From Candidatus Paraburkholderia calva (lineage in GTDB: Bacteria; Pseudomonadota; Gammaproteobacteria; Burkholderiales; Burkholderiaceae): DNA of 35,550 bases. The notes beneath the pieces were generated by a model. It was given only the letters and a program-made list of their open reading frames with translations. It had not been told where the DNA came from and ran no database searches. The first letter of the stretch is position 1, and the number at the start of each line of letters is the position of its first letter. Shown here in pieces: positions 26,666 through 35,378 of the stretch. The DNA is taken from NCBI GenBank assembly GCA_001184395.1, contig LFLF01000025.1, forward strand, positions 1-35,550. Direction: 5' to 3'. Made by a program: the position numbers and the translations under genes.

Positions 26666-27961
26666 TTATTCATTTTGGTAAGCGCCCGCATGCGTCAACG
26701 AAAGCGGTGCCAATAAAAACTTCGTGTATAAGGTCTGAATTGGCCGGCGCGGTTCTTTGGCCGAAAGACCGGCTACGCCCGGTGCCGACTGCTTTAGCCG
26801 CAGTAATTGCTTTAGCCCGGAAAGGTGCTGTGCGATGGGTGTATCCTGCCGCAAGTCGGCTACTTGGCCGACAGATCTCGATTGCCTGTCTTCGATGCGT
26901 TCGACGTTGGGCATCGGTCGGATTCGGCCGGTGCGAAGCGCATTCACGAAAGTTTTTGCCCATGCTCCGGCCTGAACACGCGGTCTCGTTTCGTCACGGT
27001 GAATGACGGTCACGGAGGATGCATCGTCCGCAACGAGATAGGTCCGCAAACCGTCATCGCTTTCGAATTGACGACCGGCGTATTCGAGAGCGGTTGCCTC
27101 TGCTTCAGCGTTAAGCGATTTATCGATACTGCGCTCGATCGCAGCCGCATGCACGGTACGGACGCGATGCGCGAAATCAACCGGTGTGCCCAACAGGCTG
27201 CGCAGATAGTTGATTGGATGCGTCGCGCGCTTCAAATGGTCCCAGCAAGCCTCAACGACATCAGACAGTTTCTTGGCATGCAAACGTGCTTCGCGCATCA
27301 GCTTGAAAATCAGTAAATCACGAAAACCCAGTGCGCGCAGGCGCTCAAGGTCGGCAGGGACACGTCTTGGTTGTCTTTTTTGAGAGGTAGGGATTAGATC
27401 CTTATATATAGGGCCGTCTGCCAGCGTGGCAGACGGCATGGACAAAGAATGGTTCGGCAACGGACGCGCGCTCAATGTTGACGCTGGATTGACTGCTTCC
27501 GCGTGCGTCTCGTCTCGCTCGTCGGTGACCAGGCCAAGCAGCGAGGCGGCCATAGGCGTGAGATGCAGATACGCGCGACCGAATAGGCCTGCACCGCCGT
27601 AGCGAGTCTGTGGCGGCCGGGTGATGAAGTTGGCCGCCTCTAGATCGTCGAGGCTGCGATAGAAGGTTCGCATCGACTGCATGGCACGTCCGGTGAGTAA
27701 TTCACGCCGGGCAAAAATGGCTGCGTATGGACGGCCGGCGTCGACGGTGCGCGCGAGCGCCGCCAGAAGACTTCGCGCTCTCGCAGGAATGGCCACGATG
27801 TGATTGGCGCGGTGGGCTGCGCGAAAGATCACCCACGGTAAGTTGGATCGATCGCAGGCGAACTGATCGAGCGTCTGCTGATCGTATTCTCCAGCTTGGG
27901 CAGGAGTGAGGTGAGGGCGAATTGGAACCTCGCCGGCAACGGAATGTTGCACGATATACAT
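26666..27961 (-). CDS. Replication initiator protein of a secondary replicon
   Basis: Intact, 431 residues from ATG 27961 (MYIVQHSVAGEVPIRPHLTP). I recognise the N-terminal pattern of the Rep proteins that accompany parAB on Burkholderia secondary chromosomes and megaplasmids: DQFACDRSNLPWVIFRAAHR, then IVAIPARARSLLAALARTVD and a winged-helix-like YAAIFARRELLTGRAMQSMR, continuing TFYRSLDDLEAANFI. It would bind the origin near its own gene and start replication. Third gene of the minus-strand block parA-parB-rep. The 330-base gap between parB and rep carries repeats, a palindrome and a candidate antisense RNA that could control its synthesis. Assignment is by context and partial similarity. 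Confidence 0.75.
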   Translation of the reverse strand: MYIVQHSVAGEVPIRPHLTPAQAGEYDQQTLDQFACDRSNLPWVIFRAAHRANHIVAIPARARSLLAALARTVDAGRPYAAIFARRELLTGRAMQSMRTFYRSLDDLEAANFITRPPQTRYGGAGLFGRAYLHLTPMAASLLGLVTDERDETHAEAVNPASTLSARPLPNHSLSMPSATLADGPIYKDLIPTSQKRQPRRVPADLERLRALGFRDLLIFKLMREARLHAKKLSDVVEACWDHLKRATHPINYLRSLLGTPVDFAHRVRTVHAAAIERSIDKSLNAEAEATALEYAGRQFESDDGLRTYLVADDASSVTVIHRDETRPRVQAGAWAKTFVNALRTGRIRPMPNVERIEDRQSRSVGQVADLRQDTPIAQHLSGLKQLLRLKQSAPGVAGLSAKEPRRPIQTLYTKFLLAPLSLTHAGAYQNE

Positions 27962-27989
27962 GTCAAGCCGACCATTCTTGGAAAATGGA

Positions 27990-28005
27990 AGTCAAACGCT
28001 TGACT
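27990..28005. promoter_or_regulatory. Palindrome overlapping a plus-strand -35 box, upstream of rep
   Basis: AGTCAA, four bases, TTGACT: perfect 6-bp arms 29-44 bp upstream of the rep start. A further GTCAA lies at 27962-27966. The right arm is the -35 box of the candidate antisense promoter, so a protein bound here would govern both. Confidence 0.5.
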
Positions 28006-28027
28006 GCCGATCACTATCCGCTAAACT
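28000..28027 (+). promoter_or_regulatory. Sigma-70 promoter opposite the rep leader
   Basis: TTGACT at 28000-28005 (five of six consensus bases), 16-base spacer, TAAACT at 28022-28027 (four of six). It points away from rep. Confidence 0.5.
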
Positions 28028-28033
28028 TCGAGA

Positions 28034-28135
28034 TGTGCACCTCGTCACCCGATTGGCGTCGGGGAGCGAACGGGCGAGTAGCAGTTAAGCCCGAATTCAA
28101 AGGCCTTCGGTTGGCGCCGAAGGCCTTTGTCTTTC
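28034..28135 (+). ncRNA. Candidate antisense (countertranscript) RNA to the rep leader
   Basis: From the expected start of the plus-strand promoter to the end of a perfect hairpin is about 100 bases, with no gene. It is complementary to the 5' leader of the rep message, which runs the other way from parB toward 27961. Antisense RNAs of this layout set copy number in many plasmids. The sequence shows promoter-like and terminator-like elements; the function is inferred. Confidence 0.45.
28098..28129 (+). terminator. Perfect 13-bp hairpin, probable terminator
   Basis: CAAAGGCCTTCGG and CCGAAGGCCTTTG pair perfectly around a six-base loop and are followed by TCTTTCTTGT. The T-rich tail is on the plus strand. 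It would also form in the rep leader RNA. Confidence 0.65.
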
Positions 28136-28293
28136 TTGTGTCTGGTCGTTACATAAATCGATCCTTTTCGATTTAAAAAGAGCTTTAAAAAGAGCTAAGT
28201 GCTTGATTCTGAATGAGTCTCTAGTGGGTTTGCCGCTGAGTGTTTTGGTGACGAACATAACTAACTGATTTCAAAAGAAAACCTACTAGAGCA
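28131..28293. other. AT-rich repeat region between parB and rep, candidate origin
   Basis: Markedly richer in A and T than the rest of the window. It contains an exact tandem repeat of TTTAAAAAGAGC (28172-28183 and 28184-28195) and an inverted repeat CTCTAGTGGGTTT (28219-28231) / AAACCTACTAGAG (28279-28291) with one mismatch. AT-rich DNA with short tandem repeats beside rep is the usual place for an unwinding element. No perfect DnaA box is seen here. Confidence 0.45.
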
Positions 28294-29265
28294 TTATTTC
28301 TGCTCTGTCTCGCTGAGTGATTTGTTGATGAAGTCCGCAATCCGCTGGGCCCATTGCTCGGCTTCGTTTGCATCTTTATCAAAGAAGCGCACCCCTACCA
28401 CACCGTTTCTGGTTGAGACCTCGCAGACTTTCTTTCGGCCGGCTCGTACGACGGTTGTGCTTGGCGCCACGATCTTCGGCTTATCCGTGGCAAGCGACAC
28501 CGCTTTGTCTTGCGTGAAGTTTTCGTCTTCGACTAGACGGCGCACCGCTTCGATCACCTTATCTGCTTTACCCGCTTCAGCAAGCGCGGCAAGCTTCTGT
28601 GCTGCGTTACTTCCGAGCCGTTCCGGTCGTTCAGCGAGCGCTGCCTTGGCCACTTCCGGAATGGCGTCAAACGAGAAAATTCGTGTGACATGGCTCTTGC
28701 TGAGTCCGGCGCTTTCTGAAATCTCCGCGCGAGTCAGTCCGCTCAACTCCTGAAGTCTTTTGAAGTTCCAATACTTTTCGAAGTCGGTGAGCGACGGCGC
28801 AAGCAGGTTTGAGAAGAACGCAGCGAACTCGATTTCGCCCTCTTCGATTGATGCAACGTTCGCCCGGATCGTTTGGCGGCCGAGTTCGCGATATGCCGCG
28901 ACACGGTTATGCCCCGCAACGATCTCGAACCGATCCTCGGGCAATGTGCGAACCAAAATTGGCGTGGCGAGCGCGTGCTGAGCGAGGTTGTTCTTCAACT
29001 CCTGGAACTGCTCAGGCGTGAGCTTGCGACGTCGTCCGCTGACCTCCACAAGCGCGTCGAGCGGCACCTCGAGTGCCGCCCTTTCCTGTAGTTGTCCTTC
29101 CAGTTCCTTGATCCGCGCTTGCGCCGTGTTGATGCGGTATTGCGCGTCCATCAGGCGTCCCGGCGATGTCCGGGGTTCGGTGTTGACGGGCCGGCTCTGC
29201 GCTGCTTCCGCTGGCTTGTTGCCGACGTTTGCCGTCTTTGCCAGTAGTCTGTCGCCAATGCCCAT
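28294..29265 (-). CDS. parB: ParB-type partition protein
   Basis: Intact, 323 residues from ATG 29265, which directly follows the parA TAA (TAAATG), so translation is coupled. A coiled-coil-prone start (RINTAQARIKELEGQLQERA), then the ParB N-terminal domain with HALATPILVRTLPEDRFEIV and AGHNRVAAYRELGR, which corresponds to the CTP-binding GERR box. The central helix-turn-helix is LTRAEISESAGLSKSHVTRI. The C-terminal dimerisation region runs to SLSETEQK. It binds parS sites near the origin and works with ParA in segregation. No obvious parS palindrome was found inside the window by eye. Confidence 0.92.
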   Translation of the reverse strand: MGIGDRLLAKTANVGNKPAEAAQSRPVNTEPRTSPGRLMDAQYRINTAQARIKELEGQLQERAALEVPLDALVEVSGRRRKLTPEQFQELKNNLAQHALATPILVRTLPEDRFEIVAGHNRVAAYRELGRQTIRANVASIEEGEIEFAAFFSNLLAPSLTDFEKYWNFKRLQELSGLTRAEISESAGLSKSHVTRIFSFDAIPEVAKAALAERPERLGSNAAQKLAALAEAGKADKVIEAVRRLVEDENFTQDKAVSLATDKPKIVAPSTTVVRAGRKKVCEVSTRNGVVGVRFFDKDANEAEQWAQRIADFINKSLSETEQK

Positions 29266-30459
29266 TTAAACCTCCGTCTTATTCCACGCGCGAACGAATT
29301 GCGCGTCGAGGTGTTCGGCGAGCCGGTCGAGCGGCTCCTTGAATCGGTTATATGCAGTGGTGCTACCGTCAGGCTTCGACAAGTCGTAGACCGTGGAAAG
29401 CTGTGCGGACGCGCCCTTCGGCACCGTCGATTCGGGAATTTCGAACGGTAGCACGCGATCGCCATAGGCTTTTTGCAGCCAGCCCCGTACGACGCGTGAG
29501 ACTTCGTCGGACTTGGCCTTGGTCATGATTACGTTGACGAAATCGAAGCGCTTTTGCTCGAGCACGCCCGGAAGCTTCTTCGCGATGTCCGCGAAGAGAT
29601 GCCAGAACTGAGTCGAGCTGGCGAAGTCGAGCGCCTCGGGTGGGCAGGGCAGCAGAATGGCGTCGGACGCGAGGAGCGCGTTGATGGTCAGATAACTGAG
29701 CGCGGGCGGCGTGTCGATGACGACCGCGTCGTATTCTTCCGTCAGCGGCATCAGTCCCCTACGGACGATCTCCCAGAACTCGAACGTGCTGTCATTGAGT
29801 ACCTTGGCTGGGATCTCAAATTCCGCATCGAAAAGAGATGACGACGCGGGGATCAGATCGAGGTTGTGCCAGTACGTCTGCTGCACCGCATACTGGAGCG
29901 TGGCCTGATCGCCGTAGATGAGCGGGAGGAGGGTTTGATCGTCGGAAATCTCGGCGTCAGGCGCCCAGCCGCACAATTGCGTGGTGGTGCCTTGCGGATC
30001 GCAGTCAATTACGATAACCTTTCGACCTAGCAGCGTCAACGCTTGTGCAGCTGACACGGCGGTGGTCGTCTTGGCGACGCCACCCTTGAAGTTGGCAATG
30101 GTGACGATGCGCCCGCGCTTTCCCTCCGGCCGCCGCACACGCTCTTTCGTCGCGCGAATCCAGGTCAGCGCTTCTTCGAGCGTGAACTCCTTGCTGCGGC
30201 CCGCGCCCTTGGACGTGCCCGCGGGCAATTCGCCCTTGGTCGTCAGATATTGAAACCGCTGCTTGTCGATGCCGCACAACGACGCAACCTGCGCGCTCGT
30301 AAATGTTGGCGCGTTTTTGCGCGGATATGGCTCCAACATCGCATCGCGGATCTGATTGAGGATGTCAGTGGCTTGGGTGGCCACTCCCAAAAGCGTTTCG
30401 ATCGAAACGGATTGATCGACTTCGGGAAGCCGAGCGCTTAGCATAGAGTTTGCAGTCAC
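29266..30459 (-). CDS. parA: ParA-type partition ATPase
   Basis: Intact, about 397 residues. The start is GTG 30459 or ATG 30444 (MLSARLPEVDQSVSIETLLG); an AGG seven bases before the GTG favours the former. The N-terminal part carries a MerR-like helix-turn-helix (FTSAQVASLCGIDKQRFQYL), as in ParA proteins that repress their own operon. The deviant Walker A is NFKGGVAKTTTAV, the A' motif VIDCDPQGTTTQL and Walker B YDAVVIDTPPALSYL. It drives plasmid or chromosome segregation with ParB. A hairpin with a U-run lies directly upstream, and the frame is open well beyond the start without coding features. Confidence 0.93.
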   Translation of the reverse strand: MTANSMLSARLPEVDQSVSIETLLGVATQATDILNQIRDAMLEPYPRKNAPTFTSAQVASLCGIDKQRFQYLTTKGELPAGTSKGAGRSKEFTLEEALTWIRATKERVRRPEGKRGRIVTIANFKGGVAKTTTAVSAAQALTLLGRKVIVIDCDPQGTTTQLCGWAPDAEISDDQTLLPLIYGDQATLQYAVQQTYWHNLDLIPASSSLFDAEFEIPAKVLNDSTFEFWEIVRRGLMPLTEEYDAVVIDTPPALSYLTINALLASDAILLPCPPEALDFASSTQFWHLFADIAKKLPGVLEQKRFDFVNVIMTKAKSDEVSRVVRGWLQKAYGDRVLPFEIPESTVPKGASAQLSTVYDLSKPDGSTTAYNRFKEPLDRLAEHLDAQFVRAWNKTEV

Positions 30460-30476
30460 TGCCGAGCCTGAGTAAG

Positions 30477-30522
30477 CAAAAAATTCTTCAGTTTGTGGAA
30501 AACACACTGCAAACCGAAGAAT
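30477..30522 (-). terminator. Terminator or attenuator hairpin directly upstream of parA
   Basis: On the minus strand ATTCTTCGGTTTG pairs with CAAACTGAAGAAT (one G-T pair), loop 14 bases, then a run of T to about 30477. The parA start follows within about 20-35 bases, too close for a separate promoter to fit easily after the T-run. Transcripts entering from upstream would have to read through it. Confidence 0.6.
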
Positions 30523-30637
30523 AAACGTCGAACCGCTAAACCTCAAGTAAACTCTGAAGTTGTTGAAGCGTCGATTCGGGCGTTTTTGCAACACCAGCAG
30601 CCGGTCACTCTCGCGAACTAAAGTGATTCCTAAACGT

Positions 30638-31954
30638 TTACCGTCTTCCGCGCGGTTGTGGATCGAGCGTTCGTCGCCGCGCCTCGAACCTAGGCGGCGC
30701 AGCGATCCGATCGATCCCCGAAAACGGATTTGATGCCAGATAGCCAGTTTGGACGAGCCATTCGCACAGTGCCAACAGGATCGAGCGGGCGGTTTCGCGG
30801 CTCCGGTCAGAAAGCGGGCCCACAAATGGCCTCCACCCGGCGAGCTGCCGCTCGACACGCCCCGAAGCAATCCAGCGCGCAGCGGGTTGCGGGTCGGCGA
30901 GAAAAGACGCGAGATATTCGCTGCAATCGCTTGTGTCGAGCGAGGAGAGTGGCTTCTGCTTTTCGACAAGCGCCCACAGTAAGAGCCGCTCGGCTTCGCG
31001 CCGATAGGCGCGCATCGTGTGCTCGCTGGCTGAGCGCGCGGCGAGCCAGGCGTGAATCGCCGCGCTATCAGTGGGAAAGGAACCGGTGGCGCGATTTGTC
31101 CCCTTTGATCCATCGAGCGATGCCGGCACATAAAGCGCTTCCAGTGGCGCAACCGTTACCGCGCCGCTGCGCGCATCGGCGCGATCGGACAGCGAATCCG
31201 GCCATTGCCGCCGCGGAATTACGGCAAGTGGCGAGATCGTGTGCGAAAGCGCCTGCGCATTTAACCGCAACCAGTCGACGACCCGTTGCGCGCCTTTGGG
31301 GCCGAGTCGCGGAACATGCGTGTACCAGCGATGCCGCTTCGCCTCCACCAGAGCGATAACATCGCCGATCGTGCTGAGCTCGGCCGCGGCGAGCCGTTGC
31401 GCCACTGGCGGTTCGAACCAGCCATCTACCGGATGATCCGGATGCGGATCGTGCGCGAGATTCGCCTCCATCCGTGCGAGCGCATCGGCCTGCCGGCGTC
31501 TCAGGCGCGCATTGCGCGCCGCCCGTCGATCCACTGACGGCGAAGCGCCTTCCGGATATTCGTCCTCGAATAACGCGAGCAGCTCCGCCTCGGTAAAAAC
31601 ACCGTCCGGATCGACGCGCTCCCGAAACGCCTCCAGCGAAGGCGCGCTTGCCGCAGACGTATCGAATTGCGGAATGCTGCCAGGCCGAAGCCTCAGCAGC
31701 CGCGCGGCTTCGACGTCGTGTGCGCGGCGTGCGAGCACCGAGAGCGTGTCGCGCAATACCGCAATCAGCCGGCGTGTGGTGCGGACATCCGCGCTGCTAT
31801 CGCCATAAGATGCGTGCAACTGCACTTCCGCCACACCATCCAGATAGCCGCGATACAGTGCGAAATGTTGTCGTGTAAGAAGCGTGGGCAGGGCGACGCG
31901 CGCCTTCGATACGGCGCCGGAACCCACTGCTGAGCCCGTTTTCTCACGCGTCAT
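30638..31954 (-). pseudogene. Tyrosine recombinase lacking its catalytic domain
   Basis: Starts at ATG 31954 (MTREKTGSAVGSGAVSKARV); the frame is open to 31993. The first ~300 residues are the N-terminal domain seen on large integrases of Burkholderia secondary replicons, including WYTHVPRLGPKGAQRVVDWL. A SAM-like core-binding domain follows (SEHTMRAYRREAERLLLWAL ... ILLALCEWLVQTGYLASNPF). The frame ends after RRTLDPQPRGRR at 30638, exactly where the catalytic Arg...His-x-x-Arg...Tyr domain should begin. No frame downstream to parA shows those motifs. The protein could bind DNA but not cut it. Probably a deletion brought parA next to it. Confidence 0.75.
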
Positions 31955-32023
31955 TTGTCTTTTGTTTTCAGCTAGTTGTGGCGAGGTTATCAATCACCCT
32001 CAAATTTGGCAAAGAAAATCGTT

Positions 32024-32051
32024 GCATCTGATAAGTGACATTATCAGCTTA
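32024..32051. promoter_or_regulatory. dif-like 28-bp site beside the recombinase
   Basis: An 11-base arm ending in ATAA, a 6-base centre GTGACA, and an 11-base arm beginning with TTAT: the geometry and inner bases of Xer recombination sites. CTGATAA/TTATCAG are perfect 7-bp inverted arms. It lies 70 bp upstream of the recombinase and about 95 bp upstream of mntH, so an operator for either gene is the alternative. Confidence 0.4.
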
Positions 32052-32144
32052 ATGCCATGCTCCGCGCCACCGCGCTTAAATGTTGATTCTGCCCAGCGCA
32101 TATTGTGAGGACCTCCACAGCCGCCTGCGCAGGAGACACGTGCC

Positions 32145-33393
32145 ATGCGCCACTCTAGATGCACTGCCGCCCGCGCGGACGATCCCGACGATCCGAACGA
32201 AGCTCCCCGCCCGAGCTTGCCGGAGGCCTACGCGTCGATACGCGTGCCGTCGTCCGGCGGATGGGTGCGCCGCTTCCTTGCGTTCGCGGGTCCGGGCTAC
32301 ATGATCTCGGTCGGCTACATGGACCCCGGTAACTGGGCGACCGATATCGCCGGTGGATCGCGGTTCGGCTATACCTTGCTTTCGGTCATCCTGATATCGA
32401 ATCTGATAGCGGTTTTGCTTCAGGTGCTGGCCGTGCGTCTGGGCGTCGCGACCGGGCGCGATCTGGCGCAGGCATGCCGCGATCACTACTCGAAACCGGT
32501 CAATCTGGCGTTGTGGCTGGCGTGCGAGGCCGCGATCGTCGCTTGCGATCTCGCCGAAGTGATTGGCACGGCCATCGCGCTGCAGTTACTGTTCGGCCTT
32601 CCGCTGATCGCCGGCGCGCTCCTCACCGCGCTCGATGCGTTTCTCCTGCTGCTTCTGCTCAACCGGGACTTCCGCCTGCTCGCCGCCTTCGTGATCGCGC
32701 TGCTCGCAGTGATCGCCGTGTGCTTCCTGTTACAGATTGCCGCCGCCTCGCCACCGTGGGCCGCTGTGTTGCGCGGTTTCGTACCGTTGCCGCATATCGT
32801 GACAAATCGCGACATGCTTTACGTCGCGATCGGCATTCTCGGCGCGACCGTGATGCCGCACAACCTCTATCTGCACTCGTCGGTCGTGCAGACGCGCGCC
32901 TACGGGGAGTCCGTGCCAGCGCGCCGCGAAGCGATACGCTGGGCGACGCTCGACAGCACCCTCGCCCTCACGCTAGTGCTGTTCGTCAACGCGGCCATCC
33001 TGATACTCGCGGTGGCCGTCTTCCATGCGCGCGGCCATGCCGAAGTCGCCGAGATCGGCGATGCGTTCCATCTGCTCTCGCTGCTCTTGGGATTCGGTCT
33101 CGCGTCCACTTTGTTTGCGGTCGCGCTGCTTGCGTCGGGCCTCAACTCGACCGTCACCGCGACGCTCGCCGGTCAGATCGTGATGGAAGGCTTTCTGCGG
33201 TTGCGCATTCCGCGCTGGGGAGACGCCTCATTACGCGTGCGATCGTCATCGTGCCGGTGATCGTCGTCACCGCGATCTACGGCGACAAAGGCACGGCGCA
33301 ATTGCTCGTGCTCAGTCAGGTGATCCTGTCGATGCAACTGCCGTTCGCGGGTGTGCCGCTCGTGCGTTTTGTGTCCGATCGCGGCAAGATGGG
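32145..33393 (+). pseudogene. mntH: Nramp-type Mn(II)/Fe(II) transporter, frameshifted and 3'-truncated by fusion
   Basis: ATG 32145, after GGAGACACGTGCC. The first membrane helix carries the metal-binding motif region [20 protein letters not shown] (DPGN). Further helices are [20 protein letters not shown], the second metal motif [15 protein letters not shown] (MPH) and [21 protein letters not shown] base is missing near 33215 (PRW / [20 protein letters not shown]). The sequence then runs on to [18 protein letters not shown] and at GKMG passes in frame into a different protein. The last membrane segment is missing. MntH is a proton-coupled manganese importer; this copy is probably dead. Confidence 0.88.
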
Positions 33394-34284
33394 CGTCGTC
33401 GGCTTCGGGCACGGCGGACGGCTCGCGACGCGAATCGCCGCGCAAAGCGATATCGACTGCGCGGTGTGCTATTACGCCGATGACGCGTCGAGTTGCATCG
33501 ACGATATTCCGACCATTCGCTGCCCGATGGTCTTCCATTTCGCCCAGCGCGACACGCGCACGCCGCCCAACGCGCTGCAGCGCGTGCGCGCGGCGCTATC
33601 CGACCCAGCCGCAGATCGAACAGTATGGTTTACCCGGACGTAGCGGAAGGCTTTGCCGATCCTGCCCATGTAAACTCGGACAAGGCGGTGGGCCTGATGG
33701 CCTATTCGCGCACGCTTGCATTGCTGCGCAATGTGCTCCGCCCGGTCTACGACCTGAACCGGCTGTGGGAGCAGCATTGCTATTTCGAGTTCGCGCTGCG
33801 CGACGTCGATGCGGTGATGCCGACCATGGTCGCCGAACCGTACGTGAACCATGTGCCGACCATGACAGGCGGTGTCGGTTACGAACAGTTGAAGTGCTTC
33901 TACACGCATCACTTCGTCAATTCGAATCCAGCGGACACGAAGCTTATTCCCGTCTCGCGCACGATTGGCTCGGACCGGGTCGTCGACGAGTTCGTGTTTT
34001 GTGCGACGCACGACCGCGAGCTCGACTGGCTTTTGCCGGGACTCGAGCCGACAGGAAAATACTTCGAAGTGCCGATGCTCGCCGTCGTGCGCTTTCGCGG
34101 CGACAAACTGTACAACGAACACATCTACTGGGATCAGGCGTCCGTCCTTGTGCAGATCGGCGTGTTCGATCCGTCGGGGCTGCCCATCGCTGGGCGGCGC
34201 ACCGCACAAAAGCTCCTGGACGAAACGCTGCCGAGCAACGAACTGATGCCGAACTGGGGATCGAGCGAGGGCAAGCGGGTGTGA
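33385..34284 (+). pseudogene. Dienelactone hydrolase/SnoaL-type fusion protein, N-terminal part deleted
   Basis: From the GKMG joint it reads [20 protein letters not shown], the nucleophile region of dienelactone hydrolases. GFCxGG is usual; here Gly-His replace the Cys and its neighbour. [20 protein letters not shown] follows. Two frameshifts near 33605-33635 separate this from [20 protein letters not shown] and a second domain of NTF2/SnoaL type (YYxFA..DVDA pattern: FEFALRDVDAVMPTMVAEPY, CFYTHHFVNSNP), ending SEGKRV at 34284. The first ~100 residues are lost by the deletion that joined it to mntH. The C-terminal domain alone still has an open frame (33652-34284) but no natural start. Confidence 0.8.
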
Positions 34285-34474
34285 TGCGCTGACCTGAGAA
34301 TCGTTCGCAGTTCTTTGCATACGCGCGATACGTGCACTACGCTGATCCTTAACGATCCGGGCGAAAAATAAAGCGAATGCACATGCCGGACTGAACCGGC
34401 ATCGCGCGTCACCATGTTGCAGCCACCAAAAATGTCCGGACGGCCGGAGGTCTCGTGCACCGCTCGTCTACCCC

Positions 34475-35378
34475 GTGCTGAACGACGCCGCTCGCGCGAG
34501 CGCTTTCGCTCGCATGCGGTGTCTCCTGCCTGTTTCGCGCGCTGCGCTTGACAACAACACGCCGCAATCCGGACAAACCGCTACCTGCGATACCCGCGCG
34601 CCGAATCCATCGACAGTTCCGGTCATTGCGGTGCCCGGCAGCATGGATGTCACGATCGTCGTGCTGTCGGGTGTCCAGCTCGACATAGCCAGCCGGGAGT
34701 AGCGGCTTGCTCGTGCGCAACCGGAGCACGGCGATCAACAACGGCTCGATCACGACGACCGACGTGGCGGCTCGGCCGGTGGCGGCGGCCAGAACGTGCT
34801 GACCAACAACGGTTCGATCGAGGTCGCGGACAACGGCGCGCACGGCATGGTGTCACTGGATACGTCGCCGGGTCCGCTGAACAACGCAGGAACCATCGTA
34901 GCGCGCGGCGCGGGCAGTTTGGCGTGCTGATGGCCAACAGCGCGTCCTTCTCGAATGCGGCGAATGCAGGCGTCGTGAGTCAGCAGGCGAGCGGCATAAG
35001 CGCGAATGGCGGCACACTGAACAACGCCCGGTCGATTTCGGGCACGACCGGCGTGTCGATTGCGAACACAGCCGAAACGATCACGAACAGCAGCACGATT
35101 CTCGGCACGAGCGGCGAGGGCATCGTCGCGAACGGCAAGATCAACGTATCGATTACGAATACCGGCACGATTGTGGGCGTCGCGGGCGTCGCCGTGCGAA
35201 CCGATACCGGCAGCGACACGTTCAATATGAACGGCGGTACCGTGACGGGACAGATCCGTCAGGGCGACGGTTTCGATGCCTTCACGATGACCGCCGGACA
35301 AATCGATTCGCTCGATCAGGGCGACGGCACCGACATGTTCAACATGTCGGGCGGACGTATCGTCGGCGTGTTCATTAA
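34475..35378 (+). pseudogene. Autotransporter passenger domain, frameshifted and cut by the right-hand repeat
   Basis: A decayed start region (LLPVSRAALDNNTPQSGQTA, TVPVIAVPG, TIVVLSGVQLDIAS) is followed by imperfect repeats typical of secreted beta-helix passengers: NNGSI, NNAGTIVARGAG, SNAANAGVVSQQASGISANG, ITNTGTIVGVAGVAVRTDTG, FNMNGGTVTGQIRQGDGFDA and MFNMSGGRIVGVF. Frame changes lie near 34695, 34760 and 34915. At 35378 the reading passes into the terminal repeat (KATLNQP...) and soon stops at 35442. The beta-barrel translocator is absent. Start codon and signal peptide could not be fixed. Confidence 0.75.

Noticed and set aside
34383-34402. Hairpin ATGCCGG...CCGGCAT after the hydrolase remnant
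   Set aside because: No T-run follows on either strand, so it is not a convincing terminator; too short to call an operator.
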